This document shows, one piece after another, positions 24,488 through 36,770 of a stretch of DNA of 64,000 nt. Origin of the DNA: Aristolochia californica (taxonomy: Eukaryota; Streptophyta; Magnoliopsida; Piperales; Aristolochiaceae); assembly GCA_029961685.1 (NCBI GenBank), contig JARWKL010000003.1, positions 16,726,884 to 16,790,883 of the forward strand, read 5' to 3'. The notes beneath the pieces are model-generated. The model ran no database searches, was not told the origin of the DNA, and worked only from the letters and a program-made list of their open reading frames with translations. Positions within the stretch are counted from its first letter, which is position 1. Each line of letters begins with the position of its first letter. Both the position numbers and the translations under genes were made by a program.

Positions 24488-27400
24488 TGTTGATTTTCAT
24501 GACTCTATGGATTTAGCTCATGGAGAAAAGGAGAGCTGGCATATTGGGAGAAAACAGGACGAAGAAAGAGGTTGTGGACTTGTGTCCTAACCCTCCCCCT
24601 GAAGCTTAATTTATAGATTTATAAAATTAAAATATTATAATTATACCCCTAGAACTTAAACTAATTATATCAATGCCATCTTTTTCAGATGACTCATTAT
24701 TTACCATCACACCATCATTGTGTAGGCCTATTGGCCTTCTCCTTGGTCTGTGGGCCTTGAGCCCATCTTCCACCTCTCTTGGATGTGTGGGTCTTCCTAT
24801 GTCTTATTTTCTTGAGCCCATCTTCCACATTTGGACTTGTGCGTCTTCCTTGGTTGTGTGAATTTGGGCTTGTCTTCCAATACTCCCTCACAAACTGGGG
24901 GTGAGAGAACATCATGAACACCCAAATTGTTGCAAATGGTGTATAGGATCTTACCGTATAAAATGGCAATCCACCATATCTTCACACACTCCCCCTCAAG
25001 CTATGGGTCTATTTTTTCCTAGAGACCCAACTGACATAATATAAGAGAAAGTAAAATCACTCCTAGCCATAAGATATCACTCCATATTCAGTCAAATGCT
25101 CATAGTCAAAGAAATTTTTGCTCAATTTCATAGACAGAAAAGTAGCCCTATTGTGGGGCACAAAGTCTACTCACTTTCACAAAATAGCTCAAAAAATACC
25201 TCTTGGGTGAATAATAGACTTGGTTCATGCTAGATGTTGGGCACACTACCATCCACTGCAGGTAGTGGGTCTACAAGCATTGCTCAGAAGTGTAGTAATA
25301 TACTCCTCCATCACGGTGTCCCTCCACAGGGGGCTAAAGGGTAATCATTGAAAGATAATATTTTGGGTCCACCATGTGCTTTCTTCTTCATCAAAATGAC
25401 CAATACTAACAACAATCAACAACCAAGAAGTCATCCTTTAATAATAACGTCTCAGCCAAAGATACACAATAGCAGTAGATGAAATGAGCTTGAGCCCAAA
25501 TAAAATGTACCAAATAATAAAAATCCTTAAAAATGACCCTTAAAATATTCCACAGATAGTCCATCACTAAGTAAGGTAGTTGTACCACATAATTTGTCAA
25601 AACCAAGTAATAAACTGCCAATACTTCAAGATAGTAATTCAACAGGAGACAGGGGACCGAGTCGAGCTGAGTCAAGTAGTAGACCAATATAGCCGAGTTG
25701 TGGAAGAAATTGGTATAGAGCTCAGGACCCGGACACATATAATCAAGGCAGAAAACAAGTGGATCAAGTCAGTTCGACCCGGACATGAGTTGACCCAAAC
25801 TGAGTTGACTTGATCCAATTTGGTTCGAGTTAACCCAAGCGGCAAAGAAGTAGTAACCGACGCTCAGGTCGCTGGTTCACTGGGTTAAATTAGTTGGGTC
25901 CGAGTCTTGCTCAGAATAGGTGCTCAATGAAAAACCACCTAACTCGGTAGTTTTAATTTAGAAACATCGTCTTCATCGTGCCTCTCACTTCCGAACAAAC
26001 CAGGATCAGAACCAACTCAATAAACTAGCTGGTGGAAACTCATAGTGGACATAAATGCAGTACCAAAACACTAGGAAAATCTATTTGATCCATTTCCAGA
26101 AAAGATGCGAGCCAGAGAAGGAAAAATGCCAGCAAAGGATCAATTGTTCCAGCAGAATGATCTCACGCCTGTGAAGGAGACTGCCATAGACTTTCTAGAT
26201 AGAGATAAATCTTGAGAGAACTTTTCGAACAAGGGAGGTTCAAATGTATTTTCGGAAGTAGAAGATCAATCAAGAGTTGATAGATTATCAACCAGTAGTT
26301 TTTGTGGAAGAGAAAATAATTCATCGATCAAGCTATCAAAGGATGGAAACTAGAAACCTTACTAGCTACCTCCCGAGCCTTTCTTCGATTACCAGAGACA
26401 ATGAAGAGATTATCAAATGATGAGAATGTGGATTAAGGCAAAGCACTAGAGACAGTGGAGAAACTATCAGCTTTCCATGCTCACCATGATCACCGGTCTG
26501 CCAACAGAGATAACAAAGGTTGATGGTAATGGCAAAGGATGATGAGTAATAGCAGCGTGACCTTCCGTTGATATACAACTTCCATCAGTTTGAGGACAGT
26601 GGTAGTAAGTCAGCTGGATAAAGTAAATGGGATGACTGCCGAGCAAATGGAGGTTTTGGGCTAGCAAATTTTTGTTTATGTGACCATCTGTGAATAGCTT
26701 ATCGAGATGCATAAGGTTATTACCACGCAGCAGGACCCCATTTCAGGAATGAGGCTGGGAAATATGTATTGTGATCTATTAATGATATCAAGTGGATACA
26801 AATCAAGGCAAGGCAACATTGGACCCAACCCCAATGCAACTTTAAATTCTTGAGATTATTTTTTATCAAGACAAATGGGATTCCAAGCAAGCAAAGGATA
26901 AAAGAGATAACCTCTGAGAAATAGAGTGCAATTGATCACCGATATCGAGATAGATTAGGCCAGGTATTTAGAGAATGATTAAAGGCAAGATACCAGTAAT
27001 AACAAGGTAGCAACTATAAAAGACAACAAATAAACCAATGTTGTTAAACAACAAAATATCACCAATAATTCGATCATCCACCGAGCAAAAACAAGTTTGG
27101 ACTTCGAAAAACCATAGCTACGAGTCCTGAAAATCAATGCTCTTATACCATGTTGATTTTCATAACTCCATGGATATAGCTCATGGAAAAAAAATATGAC
27201 ATATTGGGAGAAAATAGGAGGAAGAAAGAGGTTATAGACTTGTCCTAACCCTTCCCCTGAAGCTCAATTTATAAATTGATAAAACTATAATATTACAATT
27301 ATACCCCTAAAACTTAAACTAATTATATCAATGCCATCTTTATGAGATGAATTTTTATTTACGATCTTGCCATCATTGTGTAGGCCTATGGGATTTCTCC

Positions 27401-27541
27401 TTGGTATTTGGGCCTTGAGCCCATCTTCCACCTCTCTTGGATGTGTGGGCCTTCCTTGGTTTTGTGGGATTGAGCCCATCTTCCACACTCTTGGACTTGT
27501 AGGCTTTCCTTGCTTGTGTGGGTTTGGCACATCTTCCAACA
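24488..27541 (-). mobile_element. Complete Fam-A element (3054 bp)
   Basis: Minus strand. 3' LTR at 24488-24882, 5' LTR at 27151-27541, PBS at 27139-27150 (one change). It has an exact 5-bp target duplication, GATAG, at 24483-24487 and 27542-27546. The inner polypurine tract abuts 24882. The outer one (minus strand cttgagggggag) lies near 24987-25003, just after the minus-strand TGTGTGAAGATATGG. Gagttgaccc-rich sequence lies at about 25660-25960. Open frames in the interior are not conserved. Confidence 0.92.
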
Positions 27542-27546
27542 GATAG

Positions 27547-27870
27547 GTCAACCTCTTCCAACAACTTTATGATTGACCAATCATCCTAATAACATCGATT
27601 GATCAATCTCTTCTAATGACTCTATTTAAAAAAAAATAGTCTATTACTCAATCATTAATTGATCAACTTTTTTTTATAGAGATTGACAACATTTTGTTTG
27701 GTTAATCATTCCTATTAAAGGCTAATCAATTATGTTTTATAAAGTTGTATCATAATATTTTAGATGATCAATCAATAGCATAACCTATGATCAACTATTC
27801 ATTATGCATAAGGTGTGTCACTCTTTAAATGATTGACTAATAGTTTTATACATTGATCGATTATTTTTTT
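27547..27870. repeat. GATCAATC palindromic array, right part
   Basis: Continuation of the array at 24340-24482 (attgatcaatctc, gatgatcaatcaat, cattgatcgatta), more degenerate than the array at 19545. Confidence 0.6.
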
Positions 27871-27887
27871 GGTCAAATATTCAAAAG

Positions 27888-28271
27888 GTAGAATTTAGGA
27901 TCCCACATGGAGGACTTTAAATCAACGAAGAAGAAGAAGAAGAAGAGAGGGAGGAGAGGAGAAGGGATGAACCAAGATGGAGAGAGTTTGGACTAAGGGA
28001 GAAGAAGGTGTGCCGACCAAGTGAGGAGGGAGGATGGACGGATTTCTTGAGAAAAGAGGGGAGATCTTCAATGCTCTACCTCTTAGCCAATGCCTTTATT
28101 TATAACTTGACAATGCCCTTAGGGCTACAACTTTATAAAAGAAGAGATATAAAATGAACAAGTATTTACACCTTTAATCCATCTTTATGAAAAACATCCT
28201 ATTTTACCCATATGCCACCACTTAGATGTGTGGGCGCCTTGAACTAGTGGGCTTGAGCCCATCTCCCAACA
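27888..28271 (-). mobile_element. Copia-2 3' LTR
   Basis: 384 bp. On the minus strand it starts TGTTGGGAGATGGGCTCAAG and ends near GAATTCTACC. It is homologous to the solo LTR at 45182-45572. The start resembles Fam-A LTRs (TGTTGGAAGATGGGC...AAGCCCA). The polypurine tract follows on the right at about 28272-28288. Confidence 0.8.
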
Positions 28272-29770
28272 GTCCCTTCAAGCTGGAGGAGAAAAAACAT
28301 CATAGATATCCCAGCTTGCCACATATAAAGGATAGGATTTTAGAGGTAACTGATTTAGTGAGGATATTTGCTATTTGCACTTGAGATGAAACATGTTTGA
28401 GGGAGATTACTCTTGCTTAAAACTTCTCCAGTATAAAGTGACAATCCACCTCAATGTGTTTAGTCCTTTCATGGAAGACTATATTTGAAGTAATATGAAT
28501 GGCTGCTTGGTTATACAATGTAGACCCATGGGAGCTCCTTTATAAAATCCTAATTCGGTAAGAAGGGTCCTGATCCATAAGAGATCACTAATTGTGTAGG
28601 CCATGACTCTGTATTTTGCTTTAGTTCTAGATCTTGCAACCACATTTTTCTTCTTACTTTTCCATGTAAGCAAATTCCCTCCAACAAGAGTGCAATATCC
28701 AAATGTAGATTTCATATCATCAGGTGATCAAGCCCAATTTGCATGTAAGAAGCCTTCTATGTTAAAGTGCCCATGTTTTTTACAAAGTAATCCTCTTCCC
28801 AGAGCTCCTTCTAGGTATCATAATATTCTCTCTAAGGTCTGCAAGTGAGTAAGTTGTTGTTTGTGCATGAATTGACTCACCACACTTATAACATATGATA
28901 TGTCTGGTCTAGTATGCATTAGATAGATCAATTTTCCCGCAAGTCTTTGATATTTGCCAATATCAATATTTTCTCCAGTCGTTGCACATAATTTTACATT
29001 TGTATCCATAGGTATATCAATTCGTCGACACCCCTTCATTCCTATTTCTTCGAGGAGGTCCAAGACATATTTTTGTTGAGATAATATTATCACAAAAAGA
29101 TTCTTAAGCAGTCCCAAATCTTTAGTTTTGAATTCCTCACATATCATATTTTTCACTTCCTGTATATTATGTGCATCATCGCTGGTTAAGATAATGTCAT
29201 CAACATATATAGCTAATAATATTTTTCCTTTGACTGTATCTTTAAAACATACCAAATGATCTACCGAGCACCGATGAAAACCAAACCGTAGAAGCGCTTG
29301 GCTAAATTTATCAAACCAAGCCCTAGGGGACTCTTTAAGTCCATATAAAGATTTTTCTAACCGGCATACCGACTGCCCCTCAACCACATAACCTGGTGGT
29401 TGAACCATATAAATTTTCGTGCACTATTTAAGAAGGAATTCTTGACATCAAGTTGATATACGGGCCATGATGATTTAACAGCAAGAGATAAGAGGATACG
29501 TACAAAATTTAATTTTGAAATAGGAGAGAAGTTCTCCTCATAATCTACCCCATAACACTTAGTGTATGCTTTAGCAACAAGTCGGGCTTTAAGGAGAGCA
29601 ACGGACCCATCCGGGTTATGTTTATCTAAAAAGAACCCATTTACCCCCGATCGGTTTTTTTCCTTTTGGGAATGATGCTAAGTACCAGGTTTGATTTTCA
29701 TATATGGCATGCATTTCCTCATCCATAGCCCCCTTCTATCCCGGATGCTTCAGGGCCTCATGATAGACTG
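28272..29770 (-). pseudogene. Copia-2 reverse transcriptase and RNase H
   Basis: Broken copia pol. RT start near 29760 (HEALKHPGWKGAMDEE with a stop), RT body at 29408-28818 (KSLYGLKESPRAWFDKF, LLAIYVDDIILTSDD, TRPDISYVISVVSQFM), RNase H at 28715-28479 (STFGYCTLVGGNLLTWKSKKKNVVARS, AKYRVMA), then VDCHFILEK and KILSFICGKLG before the polypurine tract. Its last residues are the source type for the relic found in every Fam-A element. It is cut on the right by the Gypsy LTR at 29771. Confidence 0.88.
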
Positions 29771-30165
29771 TGTTATGGACTCCATAGCATCACGAGTTAT
29801 CGACATGCGTAGGAATTAAATTATGTTATTTTCTTTTTCATGTAATTCAATTTGGTTTAGTTTGGTTTAGATGTAATGTTGCATGAACCAGTTGACCCAT
29901 GGGTCTAACTTGTATCTCCGTCCTCAACCCTATTTATGGGGATGTCAAGGAGAATGAAAGCAAGCCTTGAGAAAATTAGAATTAAACAGGTCAGATTCTC
30001 CCTCAGAGGTCCAGGTCGAGCTTCCTTCAAAGCTCAATCATTCCATTCCGAATTCCACCATTCCACATTCCAGAAACAAGAATCCTCTTCCAATGTCAAT
30101 ACTCAATATGGAGGGAAGAGAGGGAAGAAGGGTGACTCGATCCATGGCTCGGGAAGATCCTAACA
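29771..30165 (+). mobile_element. Gypsy-2 5' LTR
   Basis: 395 bp, TGTTATGGACTCCATAGC...GAAGATCCTAACA. A 3-nt spacer (ttt) separates it from the PBS TGGTATCAGAC at 30169-30179. The gag reading frame begins inside the LTR (ATG at 30093 or 30108) and runs through the PBS. Confidence 0.83.
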
Positions 30166-31335
30166 TTTTGGTATCAGACAAATCCACCCTTGGGGATTCT
30201 TCTTCCCCTGAGGATTTGCGGAAATTACTTGAGGACAATTGTCAGAGGATAGAGGTTCAAGCTCAATCCCTTGGCGAAGTGCGTCAGACCACATCTGACC
30301 TATGTGAGGCTTTCAAATCAATGAACGCAGCAATTCAAGCCATCCTCCGGCGATAGGAATACAGTGGCCTTCGAGCACTGTCGCCGGCAGCCTACTCTTG
30401 GCCAGCCGACCACCATCAGTATCTGCCACCACCGCCTCAACTACCACTGCGCCACAACAATTCCCCTATGGGCCCTTCCGCACAAAGACCAAATTCGGTT
30501 CCCAGGTATTTCAAACTAGACTTTCCTACCTATGATGGGTCTAAGGACCCCTTAATTTGGTTAACCAAGTGTGATCAGTTCTTTTATCATAAAAAAACAC
30601 CGACGGATGACAAGGTTCATTTGGCCACATACCACATGCTCGATGAAGCGCTCCTATGGTACCACCAATTCTGAAATGACCATTTGGTTCAGGATTGGGC
30701 GACATTTAGACAATCTTGTATGATGAGGTTTGGTCCTCCAGCTAGTAGCAATCCATTGGGAGAATTGATCAATTATAAACAGACTGGGTCATTAGAGGTG
30801 TACCACAAGACCTTCTAGGAACGTTTGGCCCGCAATAGTGAGTTTGTCAGGCCCACCCAATATGTTCAAATATTTAATGTTGGTTTGACTGAAGCTCAAC
30901 GTCTGGAAGTTGAATTACATGGTCCTACAGAATTGGACCATGCTATGAATTTGGCCAGGGCAATTGAGCATAAGCAGCGAGTTTTGAAGGACTCACTGGT
31001 CAGAAAACTAGTTTGGCCAAGCAGGTACAATGCCACTGCCCCAGTACCCTATTTAGGGCATCCACATTATGGAGCTAGTGCAGCACCACGTACAAAAAGT
31101 TCTAACTCTATGCCACCAGCTCCATACTTCAAAAAATTGAATAGACAGGAGATGGAACAGAGAAAGGCCAAGTGCCTTTGTTTTAACTGTGATGAATAGT
31201 ATGTCCAAGGTCACATATGCAAAAGATTATTCAGTGTGGTTTTGTGGGAGGATTGTGAGGACATACTACCAGAGGAAGACATTGTGGAGACAGAACAAGA
31301 GGGTCCAAAGATTTCACTTCATGCCATGACTGGCC
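30093..31335 (+). pseudogene. Gypsy-2 gag
   Basis: Chromovirus (Reina-like) gag. It starts in the LTR (GRRVTRSMARED) and crosses the PBS as LVSDK, with a stop at 30354. It resumes with YFKLDFPTYDGSKDPLIWL at about 30495, a stop after LLWYHQF near 30674, then ELINYKQTGSLEVYHKTF, FNVGLTEAQRLEVELHGP and ARAIEHKQRV. A zinc-knuckle-like CFNCDE..VQGHICKRL follows at about 31180-31230, with a stop inside the knuckle. Confidence 0.85.
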
Positions 31336-31620
31336 TGTACAGTTCTAACACCATGCAAGTTCGGGCCCCAGTTGCATCATCTACAGTTACTAGTTTTAGT
31401 TGACTCTGGCAGCAAGCATAACTTCATCAGTCAGCCAGCGGTAGAAAAACTTGGGTTAGTAACCCAGCAGCAGACATGCCTCTCCGTCTCAGTGGCCAAT
31501 GGGGCCAAAATTTCTAGTGTGGGAATATCTACAGCCACCCGCTTTGATATTGGGGACACTCCTTTATTGTAGACTTCTTGGTGATTCCACTGGTAGGATT
31601 TGATTTGGTACTTGGGAGTT
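31336..31620 (+). pseudogene. Gypsy-2 aspartic protease
   Basis: Encodes LVDSGSKHNFISQPAVEKLGL, the DSG active site and flank of Ty3/Gypsy proteases, then IGDTPLL and VLGSxW-like sequence with a stop at about 31570. It lies between gag and RT as in the normal polyprotein. Confidence 0.82.
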
Positions 31621-31779
31621 AAATGGCTCCAACTATTGGGGCCTATTTTGTGGGATTTTCAGGCTCTGACCATGATCTACACAGAGGACCAGTGTCAGAT
31701 CACATTGCATGGCACCTAGGCACCAGTGCCCTGTGCACTTCAGGCCATTCTGGTCCAGGGCACCGACAACTGTATCTCA

Positions 31780-33030
31780 ATTACTTACAAACTTTGATGA
31801 TATATTTCATGAACCTACTTCTCTTCCGCCTATTCACCACTGTGATCACCGCATCCGATTAAAGATGAGAACTGAACCTGTGGTGGTTCGGCCTTACCGT
31901 TACCCCCACCTACAAAAGGATGAAATTGAGAGGCAGTACCAAAATATGCTCGCCTAGGGAATAATTTAGTCAAGCAGGTCTCCTTTCTCATCCCCGGTCT
32001 TACTAGTCAGAAAGCATGATAAGTCGTGGAGGTTTTGTGTGGACTACAGGCAACTCAACGCTCACACAATTAAAGACAAATTTCCCTTCCCAGTGGTGGA
32101 CGAGTTGCTAGATGAGTTACACGGTGCCACTAAATTTACCAAGCTGGACCTGAAGTCTGGTGATCATCAGATCCGCGTTCATCCTTCAGATGTGGAGAAG
32201 ACAACGTTCCGTACGCACCACGGTCATTTCAAGTTCCTCGTGATGCCCTTTGGTCTCTCCAATGCGCCTTCCACATTCCAGACCCACATGAATGAGGTAT
32301 TTTCCTCTCTCTTGCAAAAATATGTTTTGGTATTTTTTGATGATATATTGGTGTATAGTAAAAATTGGGACGAGCATCTTCAGCACCTTCACCAGGTATT
32401 TACTCTTCTTCGCTCCCATCATTTGGTTTTAAATAAGTCCAAATGTTCTATGGGCACCTCCGAAGTGGCATACTAGGGCCACGTTATTTCAGCAGTTGGG
32501 GTGAAGGTTGATCGTAGTAAGATTCAGGCCATCACTGATTGGCCTCCTTCCACCTCCATTACAACGTTAAGGGGATTTTTGGGCCTCCCTGGGTATTACA
32601 AGAAATTTATATGCAGCTATGGCCAGATTGTAGCACCGCTCAACAACCTACTCAAGAAAAATGTATTCACCTGGTTCGAGAAAACGACTCATTCCTTTTA
32701 GTAGTTGAAAGAAGCCCGCCGGTTTTGCAACTACTGGACTTTGATGAGTTATTTGTGTTGGAATGTGAAGCTTCGGGTGGTGGTATCGGTGCAATGTTAC
32801 ATCAACAAGGACACCTGATCACGTATTTCAGCCGCCAGCTTGGGCAACACCATCACAAGTTAGCAGCTTATGAGAGGGAATTGATCGGTTTAGCTAAGGC
32901 AATATAGCATTGGCGGCCTTATCTCTAGGGACACGCATTTCTGATTCGCACCGATCATTGCAGCCTCAAGTATCTTCTTGAGCAACGCCTCACTACCTCC
33001 CCTCATTAGCACTGGTTAAGTAAACTGATG
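31780..33030 (+). pseudogene. Gypsy-2 reverse transcriptase and RNase H
   Basis: RT begins near 31850 (VRPYRYPHLQKDEIE), then [23 protein letters not shown] at about 32030, [14 protein letters not shown], and the catalytic [10 protein letters not shown] near 32335 (FDD instead of YDD). A stop lies at 32475. RNase H carries LECEASGGGIGAMLHQQGHLITYFSRQL at about 32760 and LAAYERELIGLAKAI, with stops at 32906 and 33008. Confidence 0.87.
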
Positions 33031-34100
33031 GGGTTTGACTTTACCGTGGTGTATAAACCTGGGAGTTTGAATGTGGGGGCTAATACTTTATATCGCCGAG
33101 ACATTCCAGAGCCGCACTTACATGCTATCAGTCGGCCCAGAGCTCTCCTGCTGGATTCTATTTGGGAGGAGACACAACAGTATCCGGAACTTATTGCATT
33201 ATATCATGAGATTCAGCAGGAGACATCAGAGAAACATTGGATGATCCAGGATCATCTTATCCTATTCAAAAACCGATTTTTTCTGCACCACACGTCACCA
33301 CTTATTCACAACATTCTAGCCTCTTTCCATAACAGTACACATGAGGGCCGACAAAAAACATATTTCCGGATCAGTCGGGCCTTTTATTGGAAGAGTATGA
33401 AGCGCAATATAGCAGATTATGTGGCGGCTTGTTCGATTTGTCAACGGAATAAAGCTGATTCATTAAGTCCAGCCGGGTTGCTCCAACCACTTCAGCTACC
33501 ATCACAAGTCTTGTCAGATATTTCAATGGACTTCATTGATGGCCTTCCCTCTTCATCCGGCAAATCCGTTATTTTTGTAGTGGTTGATTGTTTCTCAAAG
33601 TATGGCATTTTCCTCTCTCTGGCGTATCCTTAGACAGCAGCTCACGTAGCTCAGCTATTCATAGATAATATTGTCCGATTACATGGGATGCCTACCTCCA
33701 TTACCAGTGACAGTGATGCCATCTTTACCAGTACATTCTGGAAAGAATTATTCAAGCTGCAAGGCACAACGTTGGTGTTCTCTTCCGCCTATCATTCGTA
33801 GACTGATGGACAGACCAAGGTCGTCAACCGGATGATTGAGATGTACCTTCGTTTCTTCGTGGGGGACTCACCTAAACGGTGGATTAAGGGGCTCGCCTGG
33901 GCTGAATTCTGTTACAACACCTCCTACCACAGTGCATGCGGAACTACTCCATTCAAGGTAGTATATGGTAGAGATCCGCCTCGACTTTTATCGTATGAAC
34001 CAGATGCATCTAAGGTAGCCAATTTGGACCAAGCTTTAGCAGAAAGGGACTCCATGCTCAGTGAGGTGAGCACTCATCTCTAGGAGGCCCAACATACTAT
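33031..34100 (+). pseudogene. Gypsy-2 integrase
   Basis: HHCC zinc finger at about 33330-33450 (HNSTHEGRQKTYFRI ... CSICQRNK); catalytic core with ISMDFIDGLPSSSGKSVIFVVVDCFSKY near 33520, SDSDAIFTSTFWKELF near 33705 and TDGQTKVVNRMIE near 33810. Stops at about 33631 and 33800. Family D,D35E layout is present but not functional. Confidence 0.87.
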
Positions 34101-34515
34101 GAAATTATATTATGATAAGAAGCATCGAGAAGTATTCTTTTCTCCAAGAGATTATGTATGGCTACGTCTCCAACATAACTGGCAGCTTTCACTGACAGCC
34201 TCCAAATTCCACAAGCTCTCTCTGAAGTATTATGGTCCCTTTCCTGTGATGGACCGCATTGGCACAGTCGCCTGATGCTTGCAGCTTCCACCAGAGGCAA
34301 GGATCCACAATGTGTCTCACGTCTCCCAACTGAAGGCCTTCCAGGGCGACTCTCCCTTGCTGGACACTCCTCTACCACCACTACAAGAGGGACGTGTCCT
34401 TTCTACTCTAGCGCAGGTGTTGTAGTCTCGTCGTATTCAAGGCGATTGGGAGATACTAGTGCAGTGGGTTGATGCTGACTACATGGGAGCCCTTAGCAGC
34501 TTTCAGAGCCCTATC
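34101..34515 (+). pseudogene. Gypsy-2 polyprotein C-terminus (chromodomain-like)
   Basis: Encodes YDKKHREVFFSPRDYVWLRL, LSLKYYGPFPVMDRIG, RIHNVSHVSQLKAF and RRIQGDWEILVQWVD followed by EPLAAFRAL in another frame, the chromo-like end seen also at 42490-43080. It stops abruptly at 34515, where copia-3 minus-strand sequence begins; neither the rest of pol nor a 3' LTR is present. Confidence 0.8.
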
Positions 34516-35720
34516 TTCAACAACTTAGAGACCCAACTAACTGCTGTACCAGCCAACGTGTATACACATCTAGTGGGACTCTTCCTACCATCAATGTTTC
34601 CTATCATGTTAGCTTCTACATAAATTTTTAATCTCAAGTCTAACTTTATAAAACATAAGGTTGAGTTTGCAGTGACTCTCAAATATCTGAGAATCCACTT
34701 CACTGCTGCCCAATGTTGTTTACCTAGATTACTCATATCTGCTCATAGTTCCCATTGCATGAGCTATGACTGGTTTAGTGCACACCATAGCATACCCGAG
34801 ACTGCCAATAGTAGAAGCATAAGGCACATTGGCCATGTGGACTCACTCCTGATCTATAGAAGGTGACTACTCCATAGATAGCCTAAAGTGATAGCCAAAG
34901 GAGTACTCGTTGGATTTGCATCATTCGTGTTGAATCAGCTCAGGACCTTCTTCACATATTCTTCTTGTGACAATTTTAAGACATTAGTATCCCTAGTAAT
35001 CCACATCCCAAGGATTTTTTTTTCAGCGCCCAAATCCTTCATTACAACCTTCTTGGACAACTCCCTATCCAACTTATCTATTTCCTATTTGCAAGCACCT
35101 GCTATCAACATGTCATCAACATATATCAGTAGAGTGATGTATGAGTCATCAAGCTTCTTCACACAACAACAATGATTTGCCTGGCACCTCAAGAAACCAT
35201 TAATACTCCTAAAGGTGTCATACTTCTTATACCATTGTTTTCGAACCTGTTTAAGACCATACAAACTCTTTTGAAGTTTACACACCATTTTCTCCTTTCC
35301 ATGTGCTTTGAACCTCTATGGCTCCATTATGTAGATTTGTTCCTCCAAATCACCATGAAGAAAGGTTATTTTTACATCCAACTACTCTTAGTGCAAGACT
35401 TCATTTGCCACTAGTCCAACCATTGTTCTAATAGTAGTCAATTTCACTATTGGAGAGAAAATCTCAGTGTAGTCAATGCGTTCTTTTTTTTAAAGCCTTT
35501 TACCACCGTTCTTGCCTTGTACCTCTTGTGGCCATCATGTTCATCTTTTATTCAGTATACCCACTTATTCTGCAAGGCCTTCTTCCCTTTTGGTAGCTCA
35601 GTCAACTGCTACGTTTGATTGGATAACAATGAATCCATCTCATCCTTTATGGCCAACTCCCACTTGATTGATTCATCAACTTGCACGACTTCCTCATAAC
35701 TCTCTGGTTCACTTTTATCA
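34516..35720 (-). pseudogene. Copia-3 RT and RNase H (3' truncated)
   Basis: RNase H fragment ending at 34516 (YVEANMIGNIDGRKSPTRCVYTLAGTAVSW), preceded by RT: SLYGLKQVRKQWYKKYD and LLIYVDDMLIAG at 35288-35085, and PYASTIGSLGYAMVCTKP in the 34740-34840 area. Several stops. The C-terminal half of RNase H and the 3' LTR are missing at the junction with gypsy-2. Confidence 0.85.
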
Positions 35721-35975
35721 GTCAATAGAATATAATTCATTTCAGGGGAGTACCTCTATGGTGGTATGCTAGTTCTAGAAGATCTCCTGAATTCAGTCAC
35801 AGGAATGTTCTGATTTATTTATGAGGGTATGTTTTCCTAGTCTTCCTAAGTAATAATCTCCATCTTAATAACTAGAAGATCTATCAACTGAATCACTTCA
35901 AACTTCTTGGCTTCATCACATGTTCTCTTAGACTCTGTTTCAACCTGTCTTTATACACGACACCTTCATTGAAGA

Positions 35976-36770
35976 TTATGTCATTGCTCCTGATAACCTT
36001 ACGACATTGATCATCTCAGAAGCGATAACTAAGTCGGTACCACCATAGGCAATAAAGAAACATATCTTAGATTTAGCATCAAGTTTATTTCTTGCAGTAG
36101 AATCAATATGAATATAAGAAACACAACCAAAAACTTTCAAGAAAGAAAGGTTTGCCTCTTTGTCGTTCCAGACCTCTTCTGGTATTTTTCTATCCAATGG
36201 TGTTGAGGGACCTATGTTGATCAAATAGGCGGTAATGATAATAGCCTTATAGAAGAACATCTTTGGCAATCTCGCATGCAATGTCATGCTCCTAGCACAC
36301 TCGTTCAAAGTGTTATACATCTTATGTGCCACACCATTCTGTTGAGGTTTTCCAGGAATGGTCTTCTTCATCTTGAATCCATTATCAGTATAGTACCACT
36401 TGAAATCATCATCTATGTATTCTCCTCCATTATCCAACTCCAAACACTTCACCTTCAAATCTGTCTCATTCTCAACCATTGCTCTTCATCTCTAGAAGGT
36501 ATTAGAAACATCAGAATTCTTTTTCAAGAAATAAACTCATAGCTTTCTGCTTGCACAATTTATAAATGTCACATAGTAGTTAGAACCACAAAGGGAGATA
36601 ATAGTTGAAGGCCCCTGCACATCTGTGTGAACCAAATCCAATTTTGTTGTCTTTTGCTCCTTTTTAGCATTAGAAAAGCTAACCCTTTTTTGTTTTCCAA
36701 AAATACAACCTTCACACAAACTATTGTTTATAATTTTTAATCTTGGTAGCTTCCCTTTGGACTAAAACAC
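35976..36770 (-). pseudogene. Copia-3 integrase
   Basis: Pre-integrase CEGCIFGKQKRVSF near 36720, KLDLVHTDVQGP near 36640, then LELDNGGEYIDDDFK and PQQNGVAHKMYNTLNECARSM in the open stretch 36479-35976 (usual E of the NGVAER motif replaced by H). It ends with FLKVFGCVSYIHI. A frameshift lies near 36480-36540. Confidence 0.86.

Noticed and set aside
26366..26712. Open frames of 70-81 codons on the minus strand
   Set aside because: They lie inside the non-coding interior of a Fam-A element with an exact target duplication and are not conserved in other copies.
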